Assembly (NCBI RefSeq): GCF_004352825.1
Contig: NZ_SJRW01000001.1
Span: 1 to 64,000 of the forward strand
Origin: Luteimonas arsenica
GTDB lineage: Bacteria; Pseudomonadota; Gammaproteobacteria; Xanthomonadales; Xanthomonadaceae
Length of the DNA: 64,000 nt
Direction: 5' to 3'
Both the position numbers and the translations under genes were made by a program. The notes beneath the pieces are model-generated. The model did no database searches and was not told where the DNA came from. It saw nothing but the letters and a program-made list of their open reading frames with translations. Shown one piece after another: positions 54,078-63,356 of this stretch. Within the stretch, counting starts at the first letter, position 1; each line of letters begins with the position of its first letter.

Positions 54078-57000
54078 TCAGGCGGCCTGGACGATGCGCA
54101 GCGGGTTCTGCCACTCGCGCAACAGGTCCGCCTCACGCGCCTTCGCCTTTTCCAGATGGGCGTGCTTGACGTGGCCGTAGCCGCGGATGTGCTCGGGGAT
54201 GGAGGCGATCTCCGCTGCCAGCGCCACGTTGCCGGCGTCCAGCGTCTCCAGCAGCCCGCCGACGGTGCGCTCGTAGTCGTCGATCAGGCCGCGCTCCATG
54301 CGCCGCTCTTCCGTATAGCCGAACACGTCCAGCGGGCCGCCGCGCAGACCCTTGAGCTTTGCCAGCAGCTTGAACGCGGTGAACACCCAGGGCCCGAAGG
54401 ACTTCTTCTGCAGCCGGCCCTCGGCGTCGCGCTTCGCGAGCAGCGGCGGGGCGAGGTGGAATTCCAGCCTGAAGTCGCCTTCGAACTGCTGCTTCAGCCG
54501 GCGCTCGAACTCGCCGCTGGTGTACAGGCGCGCGACTTCGTACTCGTCCTTGTAGGCCATGAGCTTGAAGAAGTAGCGGGCCACGGCCTCGGTGAGGTCG
54601 GTCGAGCCCGGGGCGCGCGCGGCTTCGGCTTCGCGCACGCGGGCGACGAAGGCGGTGTAGCGCGCGGCGTACTTCGCGTCCTGGTAGTCGGTCAGGAAGG
54701 TGCCGCGGCGCTCGACCAGCTCGTCGAGGCTGCGTGAGAGGCGGGCGTCGTCGAGGGGCAGGAAGGTGAGGTTGTCGCGGGGTTGGCCCCCATCCGCCCT
54801 TCGGGCACCTTCCCCCGCTTGCGGGGGAAGGGAGGTCTCGGCGCTTGCGGGGAGGTGGCGCAGTTCGTCTTCGGTGCGCTGCGGCTTGGGCGCGCTGGTG
54901 GCGCCCCACTCGTTGCCTTCCCAGTCGCCCGGGGGCAGCGCGTCGAGCAGGGTCGGCGTGTCCTCGGCGGCGGTGCGCGGGTTGCGCACCAGGCCGGCGG
55001 CCTCCTGCACGGCGGCGATGTCGACCGCGGCCAGGCGGCCCCAGGCAAACGCGGTCTTGTTCATCTCGATCGCGGCGCCGTTGAGTTCGACCGCGCGCAT
55101 CAGCGCCTCCAGCGACAGCGGCACCAGGCCGCGCTGCCAGGCGTAGCCGAGCATGAACAGGTTGGCGGCGATGGCGTCGCCCATCAGCGCGGTGGCGAGC
55201 TGGGTGGCATCGACCACGTGCAGCGCGTCGTCCGCGGCGAGGGTCCGTGCCGTGGCCGCGCCGTCGCTGCCGGCCTCGCCGCCGCCGAGTGCCTTGCGCA
55301 CCGCGCTGACGATGTCGGCGGCCGGGAACTGCATGTCCGGCCGCGTGGTGAAGGTGCCCGGCATCGCCTCGTAGCTGTTGATCACCACCTGCGAGCGCCC
55401 GGCGCGCAGCTTGGACAGCGCCCAGTAGTCGTTGACCACGACCATGTCGCAGCCCAGTACCAGGTCGGCTTCGCCGGCGGCGATGCGCACGGCGTGGATG
55501 TCCGACGGCGCGTTGGCGATGCGGATGTGGGTGGTCACCGCGCCGCCCTTCTGCGCCAGCCCGGTCTGGTCGAGCACGCTGGCGCCGCGGCCTTCCAGGT
55601 GGCCGGCCATGCCCAGCAGGGCACCGATGGTGACCACGCCGGTGCCGCCGACGCCCGTGATGAGGATGTTCCAGGGCCGCGACAGGTCGCTGGCGAAGGT
55701 CGGTTCGGGCAGGTTGGCCAGGCGGGAAAGACCGGTGGCCGGCTTGCCCTTGCGCGGCTTGCCGCCGTGCACGGTGACGAAGCTCGGGCAGAAGCCCTCG
55801 ACGCAGCTGAAGTCCTTGTTGCAGGCCGACTGGTCGATCTCGCGCTTGCGCCCGAACTCGGTCTCCTTCGGCAGCACCGAGACGCAGAACGACTTCACGC
55901 CGCAGTCGCCGCAGCCCTCGCAGACCAGCGAGTTGATCGCCACGCGCTTGTCGGGGTCGGCCATCTTGCCGCGCTTGCGGCGGCGGCGCTTCTCGGTGGC
56001 GCAGGTCTGGTCGTAGATCAGCGCGCTCACGCCCTTCACTTCGCGCAGGCGCTTCTGCACGTCGTCAAGCTCGCGGCGGTCGTGGAAGCTGACGCCCGAC
56101 GGGAAGATCGAACGGTCGCTCCACTTCCCGATCTCGTCGGATACCAGCGCGATCTCCTGCACGCCCTCGCTGCGCAGCTGCTGCGCGATCTGCGGCACCG
56201 ACAGCGTGCCGTCCACCGGCTGGCCGCCGGTCATGGCCACCGCGTCGTTGTAGAGGATCTTGTAGGTGATGTTGACGCCGGTCGCGACCGACTGGCGGAT
56301 GGCGAGCGTGCCGGAGTGGAAGTAGGTGCCGTCGCCGAGGTTCTGGAACACGTGCGGGGTGTCGGAGAACGGCGCCTGCCCCGACCAGGTGACGCCTTCG
56401 CCGCCCATGTGGGTGAAGGTGTCGGTGCTGCGGTCCATCCACGTCACCATGTAATGGCAGCCGATGCCGGCCATGGCGCGCGAGCCTTCCGGCACCTTGG
56501 TCGAAGTGTTGTGCGGGCAGCCGGAGCAGTAGTGCGGCACGCGCGGGAACTGCGCGCGCGGCAGCGCCAGGGCGCCTTCCTTCTCCTCCATCCAGCGCAG
56601 CACGTCGCGGATGTGTTCCGAGTCGTGGAACCGCTGGATGCGGCGCGCGATCACCCCGGCGATGGTCGCCGGCGTCAGCTCGCCGGTCGAGGGCAGGATC
56701 CATTCGCCGGCCTCGTCGTACTTGCCGACGATCGAGGGGCGGCGGCCGCCGTCCAGGCCGAAGTCGAAGTTGTAGAACAGCTCCTTCATCTGGCTCTCGA
56801 TGAAGGACAGCTTCTCCTCCACCACCAGGATGTCCTCCAGCCCGCGCGCGAACGCCCGGATGCCGACCGGCTCCAGCGGCCAGGTCATGCCGACCTTGTA
56901 GACGCGGATGCCCAGCTCCGCGCAGGCGGCGGCGTCCAGGCCCAGGTATTCCAGCGCCTGCAGCACGTCCAGGTAGCTCTTGCCGGTGGTGACGATGCCC

Positions 57001-57893
57001 AGGCGCGCATTGGGCGAATCCACCACCACGCGGTCGATGCGGTTGGCGCGCGCGAAGGCCTGCGCCGCCTTCACCGCATAGCGGTGCAGGCGCATCTCCT
57101 GCTCCATCGGCGGATCCGGCCAGCGGATGTTGAGGCCGCCGGGCGGCAGCTCGAAATCCTCGGGCGTGACGATCTCGATCGCGAACGGATCCACGTCCAC
57201 CGAGGCCGACGATTCCACCGTCTCGGCGATCGTCTTGAAGCCCACCCAGCGCCCGGTGTAGCGGCTCATCGCCCAGCCCACCAGGCCCATGTCGAGGATG
57301 TCCTGCACGCCGGCCGGGTTGAGGATCGGCATCAGCGCGCTGGTGAACTCGCCTTCCGAGCCGTGCGGCAGCGTGGAGCTGCGGCAGGCGTGGTCGTCCG
57401 CGGCCAGCGCCAGCACGCCGCCGTGGCGGTGGGTGCCGGCGGCGTTGGCGTGCTTGAACACGTCGCCCGAGCGGTCCACGCCCGGGCCCTTGCCGTACCA
57501 CATGCCGAACACGCCATCGACCTTGGCGCCCGGGAACAGGTTGGTCTGCTGGGTGCCCCAGACCATGGTCGCGCCGAGGTCCTCGTTCAGTCCCGGCTGG
57601 AAGCGCACGTTCGCCGCCTCGAGCTGCCTGCGGGCGCGCCACAGCTCCAGGTCGAAGCCGCCCAGCGGGCTGCCGCGGTAGCCCGAGACGAAGCCGGCGG
57701 TGTCGATGCCCGCGGCCTGGTCGCGCAGGCGCTGCATCATCGGCAGCCGCACCAGGGCCTGCACGCCGGACAGGTAGATGCGTCCCCGGGTACGGGTGTA
57801 CTTGTCCTCCAGCGTGTAGTCGGCGTCGGTCACGCCCCGGGTCAGGCCGGTGCTGGCGGAGGCGGGGGAGGACAATTCGGCGGTGCTGGTCAT
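54078..57893 (-). CDS. indolepyruvate ferredoxin oxidoreductase family, fused subunits
   Basis: A 1271-residue TPP and iron-sulfur enzyme that oxidatively decarboxylates 2-oxoacids from aromatic or branched amino acids (family activity). A pyrimidine-binding domain (YRGSPLGGFDLELW near 70) comes first, then a TPP domain (GIGCHYMVTWM and GGEGVTWSGQAPF near 480-510). A 4Fe-4S-type Cys cluster (CEGCGDCGVKSFC near 656 and CVEGFCPSF) and a gamma domain (ITGVGGTGVVTIGALLGMAG near 740) follow. Residues about 1021-1036 (LPPQAGEGARRADGG) come from an inserted double-hairpin repeat. The start at ATG 57893 is chosen over an in-frame ATG at 58031. Confidence 0.9.
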   Translation of the reverse strand: MTSTAELSSPASASTGLTRGVTDADYTLEDKYTRTRGRIYLSGVQALVRLPMMQRLRDQAAGIDTAGFVSGYRGSPLGGFDLELWRARRQLEAANVRFQPGLNEDLGATMVWGTQQTNLFPGAKVDGVFGMWYGKGPGVDRSGDVFKHANAAGTHRHGGVLALAADDHACRSSTLPHGSEGEFTSALMPILNPAGVQDILDMGLVGWAMSRYTGRWVGFKTIAETVESSASVDVDPFAIEIVTPEDFELPPGGLNIRWPDPPMEQEMRLHRYAVKAAQAFARANRIDRVVVDSPNARLGIVTTGKSYLDVLQALEYLGLDAAACAELGIRVYKVGMTWPLEPVGIRAFARGLEDILVVEEKLSFIESQMKELFYNFDFGLDGGRRPSIVGKYDEAGEWILPSTGELTPATIAGVIARRIQRFHDSEHIRDVLRWMEEKEGALALPRAQFPRVPHYCSGCPHNTSTKVPEGSRAMAGIGCHYMVTWMDRSTDTFTHMGGEGVTWSGQAPFSDTPHVFQNLGDGTYFHSGTLAIRQSVATGVNITYKILYNDAVAMTGGQPVDGTLSVPQIAQQLRSEGVQEIALVSDEIGKWSDRSIFPSGVSFHDRRELDDVQKRLREVKGVSALIYDQTCATEKRRRRKRGKMADPDKRVAINSLVCEGCGDCGVKSFCVSVLPKETEFGRKREIDQSACNKDFSCVEGFCPSFVTVHGGKPRKGKPATGLSRLANLPEPTFASDLSRPWNILITGVGGTGVVTIGALLGMAGHLEGRGASVLDQTGLAQKGGAVTTHIRIANAPSDIHAVRIAAGEADLVLGCDMVVVNDYWALSKLRAGRSQVVINSYEAMPGTFTTRPDMQFPAADIVSAVRKALGGGEAGSDGAATARTLAADDALHVVDATQLATALMGDAIAANLFMLGYAWQRGLVPLSLEALMRAVELNGAAIEMNKTAFAWGRLAAVDIAAVQEAAGLVRNPRTAAEDTPTLLDALPPGDWEGNEWGATSAPKPQRTEDELRHLPASAETSLPPQAGEGARRADGGQPRDNLTFLPLDDARLSRSLDELVERRGTFLTDYQDAKYAARYTAFVARVREAEAARAPGSTDLTEAVARYFFKLMAYKDEYEVARLYTSGEFERRLKQQFEGDFRLEFHLAPPLLAKRDAEGRLQKKSFGPWVFTAFKLLAKLKGLRGGPLDVFGYTEERRMERGLIDDYERTVGGLLETLDAGNVALAAEIASIPEHIRGYGHVKHAHLEKAKAREADLLREWQNPLRIVQAA
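54786..54833 (-). repeat. double-hairpin repeat inside the oxidoreductase gene
   Basis: A full-length copy, read in frame in the sense direction as LPPQAGEGARRADGG. It has the same orientation relative to the gene and the same reading frame as the copy in recD. Confidence 0.85.
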
Positions 57894-58044
57894 GGCGGAA
57901 CCCTGTTGCAGGCGGAACGCTGGCGGAGGGCGCATCCACGGGCCCGCGCCGGGCGTGCGGGCGGTGTGCGTGGACGCGAAAGCGGCGCGGATTCTATCAG
58001 TGGCCCTGTTTTCGTGACCCCTTCTTAACACCGGCGGGCGCTAG

Positions 58045-59937
58045 ATGGCCCAAGGGCGTAGCCGATGGGGGACGGAGATGGCCGCCATGCAGGAGCAACT
58101 GCGCCAGGCCGACGACGAAGAAGGCCGCCTCGCCCGGCGACACAGCCAGGCGCTGGTGGCCCTGGCCAGGGAAGTCTGGAGCCACGGCTGCACCCTGGAA
58201 TCGGCCCTGGCGCGGATCTGCGAAACCGCCGCCGAAACCCTGGGGGTGGAACGCGTCAACGTCTGGCGGCTGCATCCCGGGCACAGCGTGCTGCGCTGCA
58301 TCCATGCCTATGACCGGCGCACCGGCGGACACAATCCCCCGGGCTACGACCAGGCTTTCGATACCGACAACGAATACGGCCGGCGCCTGGACGCGGTGCG
58401 GGTGATCGACGCCGTCGACGTGCACCGCGACCCCACGCTGGCCGCTTCGTACGGCGCCTTGGGCACGTACTTCGCGGAGCACGGCGTGGCCTCGCTGCTC
58501 GACGCGCCGGTGCGCAGCGAAGGGGTGCTGCTGGGCGTGGTCTGCCACGAACAGGTCGGGCGGCCGCGGGTGTGGAGCCAGGCCGACCAGGCCTTCGCCG
58601 CCAGCATCGGCGACTACGTGGCGATGGCCACCGAGATCCACCGCCGCCGCGCCGCCGAGCGCCGCCTGCGCTACCTCGAACTGCACGACGCGCAGACCAA
58701 CCTTCCCAACCGCGACCACCTGCTGGAGGTCGCGCACAGCGCCCTGCGCCCGGCAGGCGCGGGCGAGCCTGCGATCACCGCCATCCACCTGCAGCTCGAC
58801 GGCGTCGGGGACGATCGCGATGCCGGCCTGGTCGCGGTGGCCTCGGCCCTGCGCAAGGCCCTGGGCGAGGAGGTGACGCTGGCGCGGGTGCGCGACGACG
58901 CTTTCGCCCTGGTCCCCCACCGCGGCCTGCGCGAGGCCGCGGCGCTGGAGCTGGCCGGTCGTTGCGTGGACCTGGCCGAGCAGGCACTGCCGGGCGCGGA
59001 CGGCACCCGGGCCTCGGCCGGCATCGCCTTCTCGCACGACCTGGCCGCGCCCTCGGCCGACATGCTGCTGCGCAACGCCGAACTCGCCAGCCAGCGCGCA
59101 CACAGCCTGGGGCGGCTGGAGCGCTGCGAGGTCTTCGACGCCGGGCGCCACCGCGACCTGCTTGAACGCATGCAGGTGGAGCGCGCCCTGCGCGAAGCCC
59201 ATGAGCAGGGCCGGCTGCATGTCCACTACCAGCCCCTGGTCGAGCTGGCCGACGGCCGGGTGCTGGGCGCCGAGGCCCTGCTGCGCTGGCGCGAGGAAGG
59301 CGGCGGCTGGCGGCCGGCCTGCGAATTCATCGACGTGGCCGAGTCCTCGGGCCTGGTCGTGCCGCTGGGGCGCTGGCTGCTGGGCGAGGCCTGCCGGCAC
59401 GCGGTGGCATGGACGGCCCGCGAGGGGCAGCCGCCGCCGGTGCTGGCGGTCAACGTCTCGGCGCGCCAGCTCGAGCAGCCGGGGCTGGTGGCCGATGTGG
59501 CCGCCGCGCTCCAGGCCTCGGGCCTCGCGCCCTCGCGCCTGTGGCTGGAGCTCACCGAGACGGCGCTGCTGCCCGACGCCCAGTTCGCGGTCCAGACCCT
59601 GGCGCGGCTGCGCGCCCTGGGCGTGCGCGTGGCCCTGGATGACTTCGGGACCGGCCATTCCTCGTTCGCGCGGCTCAAGCACCTGCCGATCGACGGGCTG
59701 AAGATCGACCGCAGCTTCGTCGCCGACCTGCCGGACGATTCACTGGACGCGGCGATCGTGGCCGCCATGGCCCTGGTCGCCCGCAAGGCGGGCATCAGCG
59801 TGGTCGCGGAGGGCGTGGAGACCGGGGCGCAGGCGGAGGCCCTGGCCCGTTGCGGGGTGACCCGCGGCCAGGGCTACCACTACGGCAGGCCGATGCCGGT
59901 GACCGAGTTCCAGGCCCTGCTGGCCCGCAGCGGCTGA
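58045..59937 (+). CDS. GAF - degenerate GGDEF - EAL cyclic-di-GMP protein
   Basis: A 630-residue cytosolic protein. A GAF sensor domain spans about 30-190. A GGDEF-like domain spans about 210-350 and has RVRDDAF where GGDEF should be, so cyclase activity is unlikely. The EAL phosphodiesterase domain (about 375-625) retains GAEALLRW, NVSARQL, ELTETALL, DDFGTGHSSF, KIDRSFV and VVAEGVET. It should hydrolyse c-di-GMP. The signal sensed by GAF is unknown. ATG at 58045; ATG 58078 is a possible later start. Confidence 0.9.
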   Translation: MAQGRSRWGTEMAAMQEQLRQADDEEGRLARRHSQALVALAREVWSHGCTLESALARICETAAETLGVERVNVWRLHPGHSVLRCIHAYDRRTGGHNPPGYDQAFDTDNEYGRRLDAVRVIDAVDVHRDPTLAASYGALGTYFAEHGVASLLDAPVRSEGVLLGVVCHEQVGRPRVWSQADQAFAASIGDYVAMATEIHRRRAAERRLRYLELHDAQTNLPNRDHLLEVAHSALRPAGAGEPAITAIHLQLDGVGDDRDAGLVAVASALRKALGEEVTLARVRDDAFALVPHRGLREAAALELAGRCVDLAEQALPGADGTRASAGIAFSHDLAAPSADMLLRNAELASQRAHSLGRLERCEVFDAGRHRDLLERMQVERALREAHEQGRLHVHYQPLVELADGRVLGAEALLRWREEGGGWRPACEFIDVAESSGLVVPLGRWLLGEACRHAVAWTAREGQPPPVLAVNVSARQLEQPGLVADVAAALQASGLAPSRLWLELTETALLPDAQFAVQTLARLRALGVRVALDDFGTGHSSFARLKHLPIDGLKIDRSFVADLPDDSLDAAIVAAMALVARKAGISVVAEGVETGAQAEALARCGVTRGQGYHYGRPMPVTEFQALLARSG

Positions 59938-60005
59938 ATCCCCGCACCGCAGGGGTTACCATGGGGGCCGGGGTGCAGGGGCCCTGTCATCGGCAATCTC
60001 ACGCA

Positions 60006-60641
60006 ATGAACCACCGTATCGTCCGCATCTTCGGCGCGCTCATGCTCGCCGCGCTTCCGTTCGGCCTGTGTGCGCAGGACATTCCGAGGCCCAAGGAGTT
60101 CTACTTCGAGGCCGACACCGACGTCGCCAGTCCGCTGCAGCTGTACCCGGGGAGCGACGATGCCACCATCCAACGCCTGCTGCAGGCCCGCGACCGCAAC
60201 CGCCGCGACGCTACGCTGGCGACGGCCCAGCTGGCGCACATCTCCTACGCCACCGGCCGCGCCGACACCGGCGCCGCGCTGTACGCGGAGGCCAAGCAGC
60301 GTCCCGACAACGCGCGCATGCGCGATTCGCTGCACTGGAACCACGGCTGGGACCTGTACCGCAGCGGCGACATCGCCGGTGCGCTCGAGCAGTGGCGGAT
60401 CGCCGGCGCCGAGCGCCTGAAGGGCCCGTCCTGGCTGCCGCCGACGCTGGCGCTGGGCCTGTGGCAGCTCGACCGACGCGACGAGGCCGTGCGCTGGTAT
60501 GCCGCTTCAGTGCGCACCGAGCCGCTGCTGTGGCAGTCGCCGGACCTGGCGCGCCTGCTCCCGGACTGGACCGAAGCCGACCGCGCGATGCTGGCCGAAG
60601 TGGCCGCGGCCTGGCAGGCCAACCCGCCGTCCTGGCCCTGA
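60006..60641 (+). CDS. exported helical (TPR-like) protein
   Basis: A 211-residue protein with a signal peptide cut near GLCAQ. The mature part is helical with repeated Ala/Leu/Trp pattern resembling TPR units (LATAQLAHISYATGRADTGA, ALEQWRIAGAERL, ALGLWQLDRRDEAVRWYA). TPR proteins act as scaffolds. No partner can be named. Confidence 0.7.
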   Translation: MNHRIVRIFGALMLAALPFGLCAQDIPRPKEFYFEADTDVASPLQLYPGSDDATIQRLLQARDRNRRDATLATAQLAHISYATGRADTGAALYAEAKQRPDNARMRDSLHWNHGWDLYRSGDIAGALEQWRIAGAERLKGPSWLPPTLALGLWQLDRRDEAVRWYAASVRTEPLLWQSPDLARLLPDWTEADRAMLAEVAAAWQANPPSWP

Positions 60642-60698
60642 TCGCGATCGCCTGATCGATCCCGGTCGACGCGCGGCCACGACTGTGGCCGCGCCGAC

Positions 60699-61424
60699 TC
60701 ATTCCCCGACGCCGGCCTCCAGCGGAACCTCGTGCTCGCGCAGCCAAGCCAGCACGGCCTGGCGCTCGCCGCGCGCGCGCTCGTTGAGCAGGGCCTCGCG
60801 CATCTGGAAGTAGTAGGGCTGGAAGGTTTCCCCGGCCGAATTGGTCGCGTGCGCCGGGGCGCCGGCTTCCAGCAGGCGCAGCAGCACGCCGCCGGCGTTG
60901 ATCGAGCCCGCGGCGTGCAGCGGCGTCGCGCCGTTGTTGTCGGCAAGCCCGGGATCGGCGCCGGCCTCGAGCAACATGTCGACCTGGGCCCGGTTGCCGC
61001 CAAGGATGGCGCGTACCAGCGGGGTTTCCCCGGTCACGCGGTTGCGCAGGTCGGGGTCGCCGCCGCGGTCGAGCAGCAGCCGCAGCAGGGCGGGATCGTC
61101 GCCGAAGGCCGCGACGTGCATCGCGCTGCCGCCGCCGGGTGGCTGGCGATCGGGATCGGCACCGGCATCGAGCAGGGCCGCCACCACCTCGGCCTCGCCG
61201 GCGGCCACGGCCAGCTGCAGCAGGCTGCTGCCGTCGCTGCCCGGGGCGTCGGGGTGGACGCCGGCGCCGGCCAGGGCGGCGCGCAGGGCGTCGGCATCGC
61301 CGCGCACGACGGCGTCGGCGAGCGGGGCGAGCTGCGGATCAGTGAAGGGATGGTCCAAGGTGGGTGCTCGGCTGCACGCGGCCGCGCTCGCCGCCAGGAG
61401 GAGGATCAGGACACCGCTGCGCAT
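60699..61424 (-). CDS. ankyrin-repeat lipoprotein
   Basis: A 241-residue protein with a signal ending in SAAAC (Cys about 17), so probably lipid-anchored in the periplasm. Five or so ankyrin repeats run from about residue 30 to 200 (DGSSLLQLAVAAGEAEVVAALLDAGADPD style, shown here in part: VVAALLDAGADPD, LRLLLDRGGDPDL, VDMLLEAGADPGL). It is 27 bases downstream of the lipase gene on the same strand. That order suggests it may bind and neutralise the lipase. ATG 61424 is preferred to ATG 61442 because it leaves a normal signal. Confidence 0.82.
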   Translation of the reverse strand: MRSGVLILLLAASAAACSRAPTLDHPFTDPQLAPLADAVVRGDADALRAALAGAGVHPDAPGSDGSSLLQLAVAAGEAEVVAALLDAGADPDRQPPGGGSAMHVAAFGDDPALLRLLLDRGGDPDLRNRVTGETPLVRAILGGNRAQVDMLLEAGADPGLADNNGATPLHAAGSINAGGVLLRLLEAGAPAHATNSAGETFQPYYFQMREALLNERARGERQAVLAWLREHEVPLEAGVGE

Positions 61425-61451
61425 GGCTCCCGATGGTGCCACAGGCGCGTG

Positions 61452-62969
61452 TTATCGACGGAACAGGCCGCCGACCAGGTCGAAGCCCGTCTCCAGCACG
61501 TTGCCGCCGAAGTCGACCACGCCCTCGACCACGCGGCCACCGCCGGAGACCACGCTCGCGGCGATGTCGCCGACCGGACCGCCCACGCTGTTGTCGATGC
61601 GCTCGGCCAGCGCGTCGGTGCCGGTGCGCACGGTGTCGCCGGCGGAGTTGAACACGCCCTCGACCACGTCGCCGGCGATGCGGATCCCGCCCTCGAGCAC
61701 GTTGCCGTTGGCGATGTTGTTCTCCCACTCGCTGGCGATGTCGCCGACCAGGTCATGCGTGTTGCGCGCGAAGTCGTCCTGCAGCACGTCCGGCACCGCA
61801 TCGATCAGGCTGCCGGCGGTGCCTTGCGGCGGATTCTGGTAGCCGGGCTGCCAGGGCTGCTGCTGGATCATGGCTTCGGTCAGCAGTTCGGGGCTGTGGC
61901 TGACGGCCCCGCGAACCAGCCCGGCCACATCGCCCAGCACCGGGACGTTGGCGCGATCCAGGGCTTCCAGGCCAAGGCCCAGGCCCCAGGCGATCGGGGT
62001 CGGCAGGCCGGTTTCGATATCGAGGCCGCGGGCCACCTGGGTGGCGTCCTGCACGCCCTCGGCCTTGACCACGATCTGGGTGCCCAGCGCGTCCGGCGCG
62101 GCGAGCGCGAAGGGGCTGTTTTCCTGGAAGTTGGTCAGCAGGTCGTCGTCCAGCGAGTAGCGCCGGATCAGCCCGCCCTCGGCCAGGTCGCGCGCGGCCT
62201 GCGGATCGATGCCGAGGCGGTCCAGGGTGTTGGGGTGGATGCCGGAGGCGTCGAAGGTGACGGCAGGGACGCCCGACGCCAGCGAGGCCACCGAGGCCAG
62301 GCCGCCGCCCTGCGAGTGGCCGGTGATGGCGAGGTTGGTGGCATTGCCGTCGGCGTCCGGGGTGCCGAAGCGGCGCTCGAACTCGACCGCGGTACGCGTG
62401 GCCAGGCCGCTGAACTTGTCGATCTCGTCGCTGGTGGTGAAGCCCGCGCCCTGGCGGAAGTTGTTCATCCAGTCCGCGCCGCTGCCGTCGGTGCCGCGGT
62501 AGGCGAGCACGAAGTTGCCGTTGCAGTCGCGGTAGATCTCGGCCTTGAAGTGCTGGGCCGCGAGCTGGTCGCCGCCTTCCAGGTACTGCGCGCGCCAGGC
62601 GGCGGGGTCCTCGATGCCGGCGGCGGCAAGGTCGTCATTGGTGACCGCGGTCCAGCCGGCCGGCGGCGCGGGGCGGCCTTCGTACACGGCGGTGGCCAGC
62701 TGCGACAGCACCACGTCGAACTCCTGCGCCTGCTGGCCACCGGCCACGGCCGAGAGCTCGCCGGGACCGAGCGCGCCGGGACCGCACTGCGCCGGCGCGG
62801 CGGCGGTGGGCGAGAGCGCGGCCAGCTGCGGGTGGTAGGCGGGCTCGTGGCGGCCCTGCAGCGGCTGCAGGGCCGGGGCATTGGCCGCTTCGGCTGCCGG
62901 CGGCGGCGCCTGCAGGCTGCGCAGCTGGATGGGCGAAAGCGAATCGTTGTCCAGGCGCATCGGCTGCAT
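61452..62969 (-). CDS. class-3 lipase-like protein with long C-terminal extension
   Basis: A 505-residue protein with no signal peptide and a disordered Pro/Ala N-terminus to about residue 70. The lipase_3/Mbeg1-like core has VLAYRGTDGSGADWMNNF near 152 and the nucleophile elbow ITGHSQGGGLA (Ser 219). A Gly/Val-rich C-terminal extension (about 400-505) has repeated amphipathic units (AGDVVEGVFNSAGD, GRVVEGVVDFGGNVLETG). Lack of a signal plus the adjacent ankyrin lipoprotein resembles antibacterial phospholipase effectors and immunity proteins, but no secretion-system gene or recognised export tag is seen. Confidence 0.78.
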   Translation of the reverse strand: MQPMRLDNDSLSPIQLRSLQAPPPAAEAANAPALQPLQGRHEPAYHPQLAALSPTAAAPAQCGPGALGPGELSAVAGGQQAQEFDVVLSQLATAVYEGRPAPPAGWTAVTNDDLAAAGIEDPAAWRAQYLEGGDQLAAQHFKAEIYRDCNGNFVLAYRGTDGSGADWMNNFRQGAGFTTSDEIDKFSGLATRTAVEFERRFGTPDADGNATNLAITGHSQGGGLASVASLASGVPAVTFDASGIHPNTLDRLGIDPQAARDLAEGGLIRRYSLDDDLLTNFQENSPFALAAPDALGTQIVVKAEGVQDATQVARGLDIETGLPTPIAWGLGLGLEALDRANVPVLGDVAGLVRGAVSHSPELLTEAMIQQQPWQPGYQNPPQGTAGSLIDAVPDVLQDDFARNTHDLVGDIASEWENNIANGNVLEGGIRIAGDVVEGVFNSAGDTVRTGTDALAERIDNSVGGPVGDIAASVVSGGGRVVEGVVDFGGNVLETGFDLVGGLFRR

Positions 62970-63079
62970 GGGAAGCGTTCCCGCGGAAGTCTGCCGCCAG
63001 TGGACCGCCGTCCCCGCCCGCGATCAACCGGGGGCGTACCCTAGGCTCCCGCTTCGACCGGGGGTGATGGAGCAGAAGC

Positions 63080-63268
63080 TTTTGCCACGGATTACGCGGA
63101 TTGCGCGGATTTACGCGGATCTGGCCGAGGCCAGCGCCGACAAGACGCTCTGAACAGGCTTCTTTTTCAATGGGTTTTCGGCGAGGTGCGGTGGATGGGC
63201 TCTGGGCCATGGACTTGCCTTGCGCAGATCCGTGTAGATCCGCGCAATCCGCGTAATCCGTGGCAAAA
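63080..63268. repeat. long inverted-repeat element upstream of ggt
   Basis: Arms of 44 bases at 63080-63123 and 63225-63268 begin TTTTGCCACGGATTACGCGG and match at all but two positions. A spacer of 101 bases lies between. The element is related to the one at 10829-10982. It fills most of the 387-base gap between the lipase and ggt; the remaining sequence shows no gene. Confidence 0.88.
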
Positions 63269-63356
63269 ATGCTCTCGAGGGCCACCCCGCAGCCGCACCC
63301 GCCGGACCATGCACTTGCTAAGGTCGCGGTTCTGTCCTGAGCCGTTTCGAGTGCAT

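Noticed and set aside
53881..54114. 77-residue minus-strand frame in the yjjJ-oxidoreductase gap
   Set aside because: Its protein is mostly translation of the double-hairpin repeat (FPRPAGEDARRADGG) and the AT-rich operator region.
54783..58028. 1081-residue plus-strand open frame opposite the oxidoreductase
   Set aside because: It is an antisense shadow with His/Arg/Gly-rich sequence. The minus-strand gene has TPP, Fe-S and gamma-domain motifs.
63111..63314. Small proteins reading FLPRITRIARIYTDL across the element before ggt
   Set aside because: These are translations of the inverted-repeat arms, a common source of false gene calls. There is no ribosome site.
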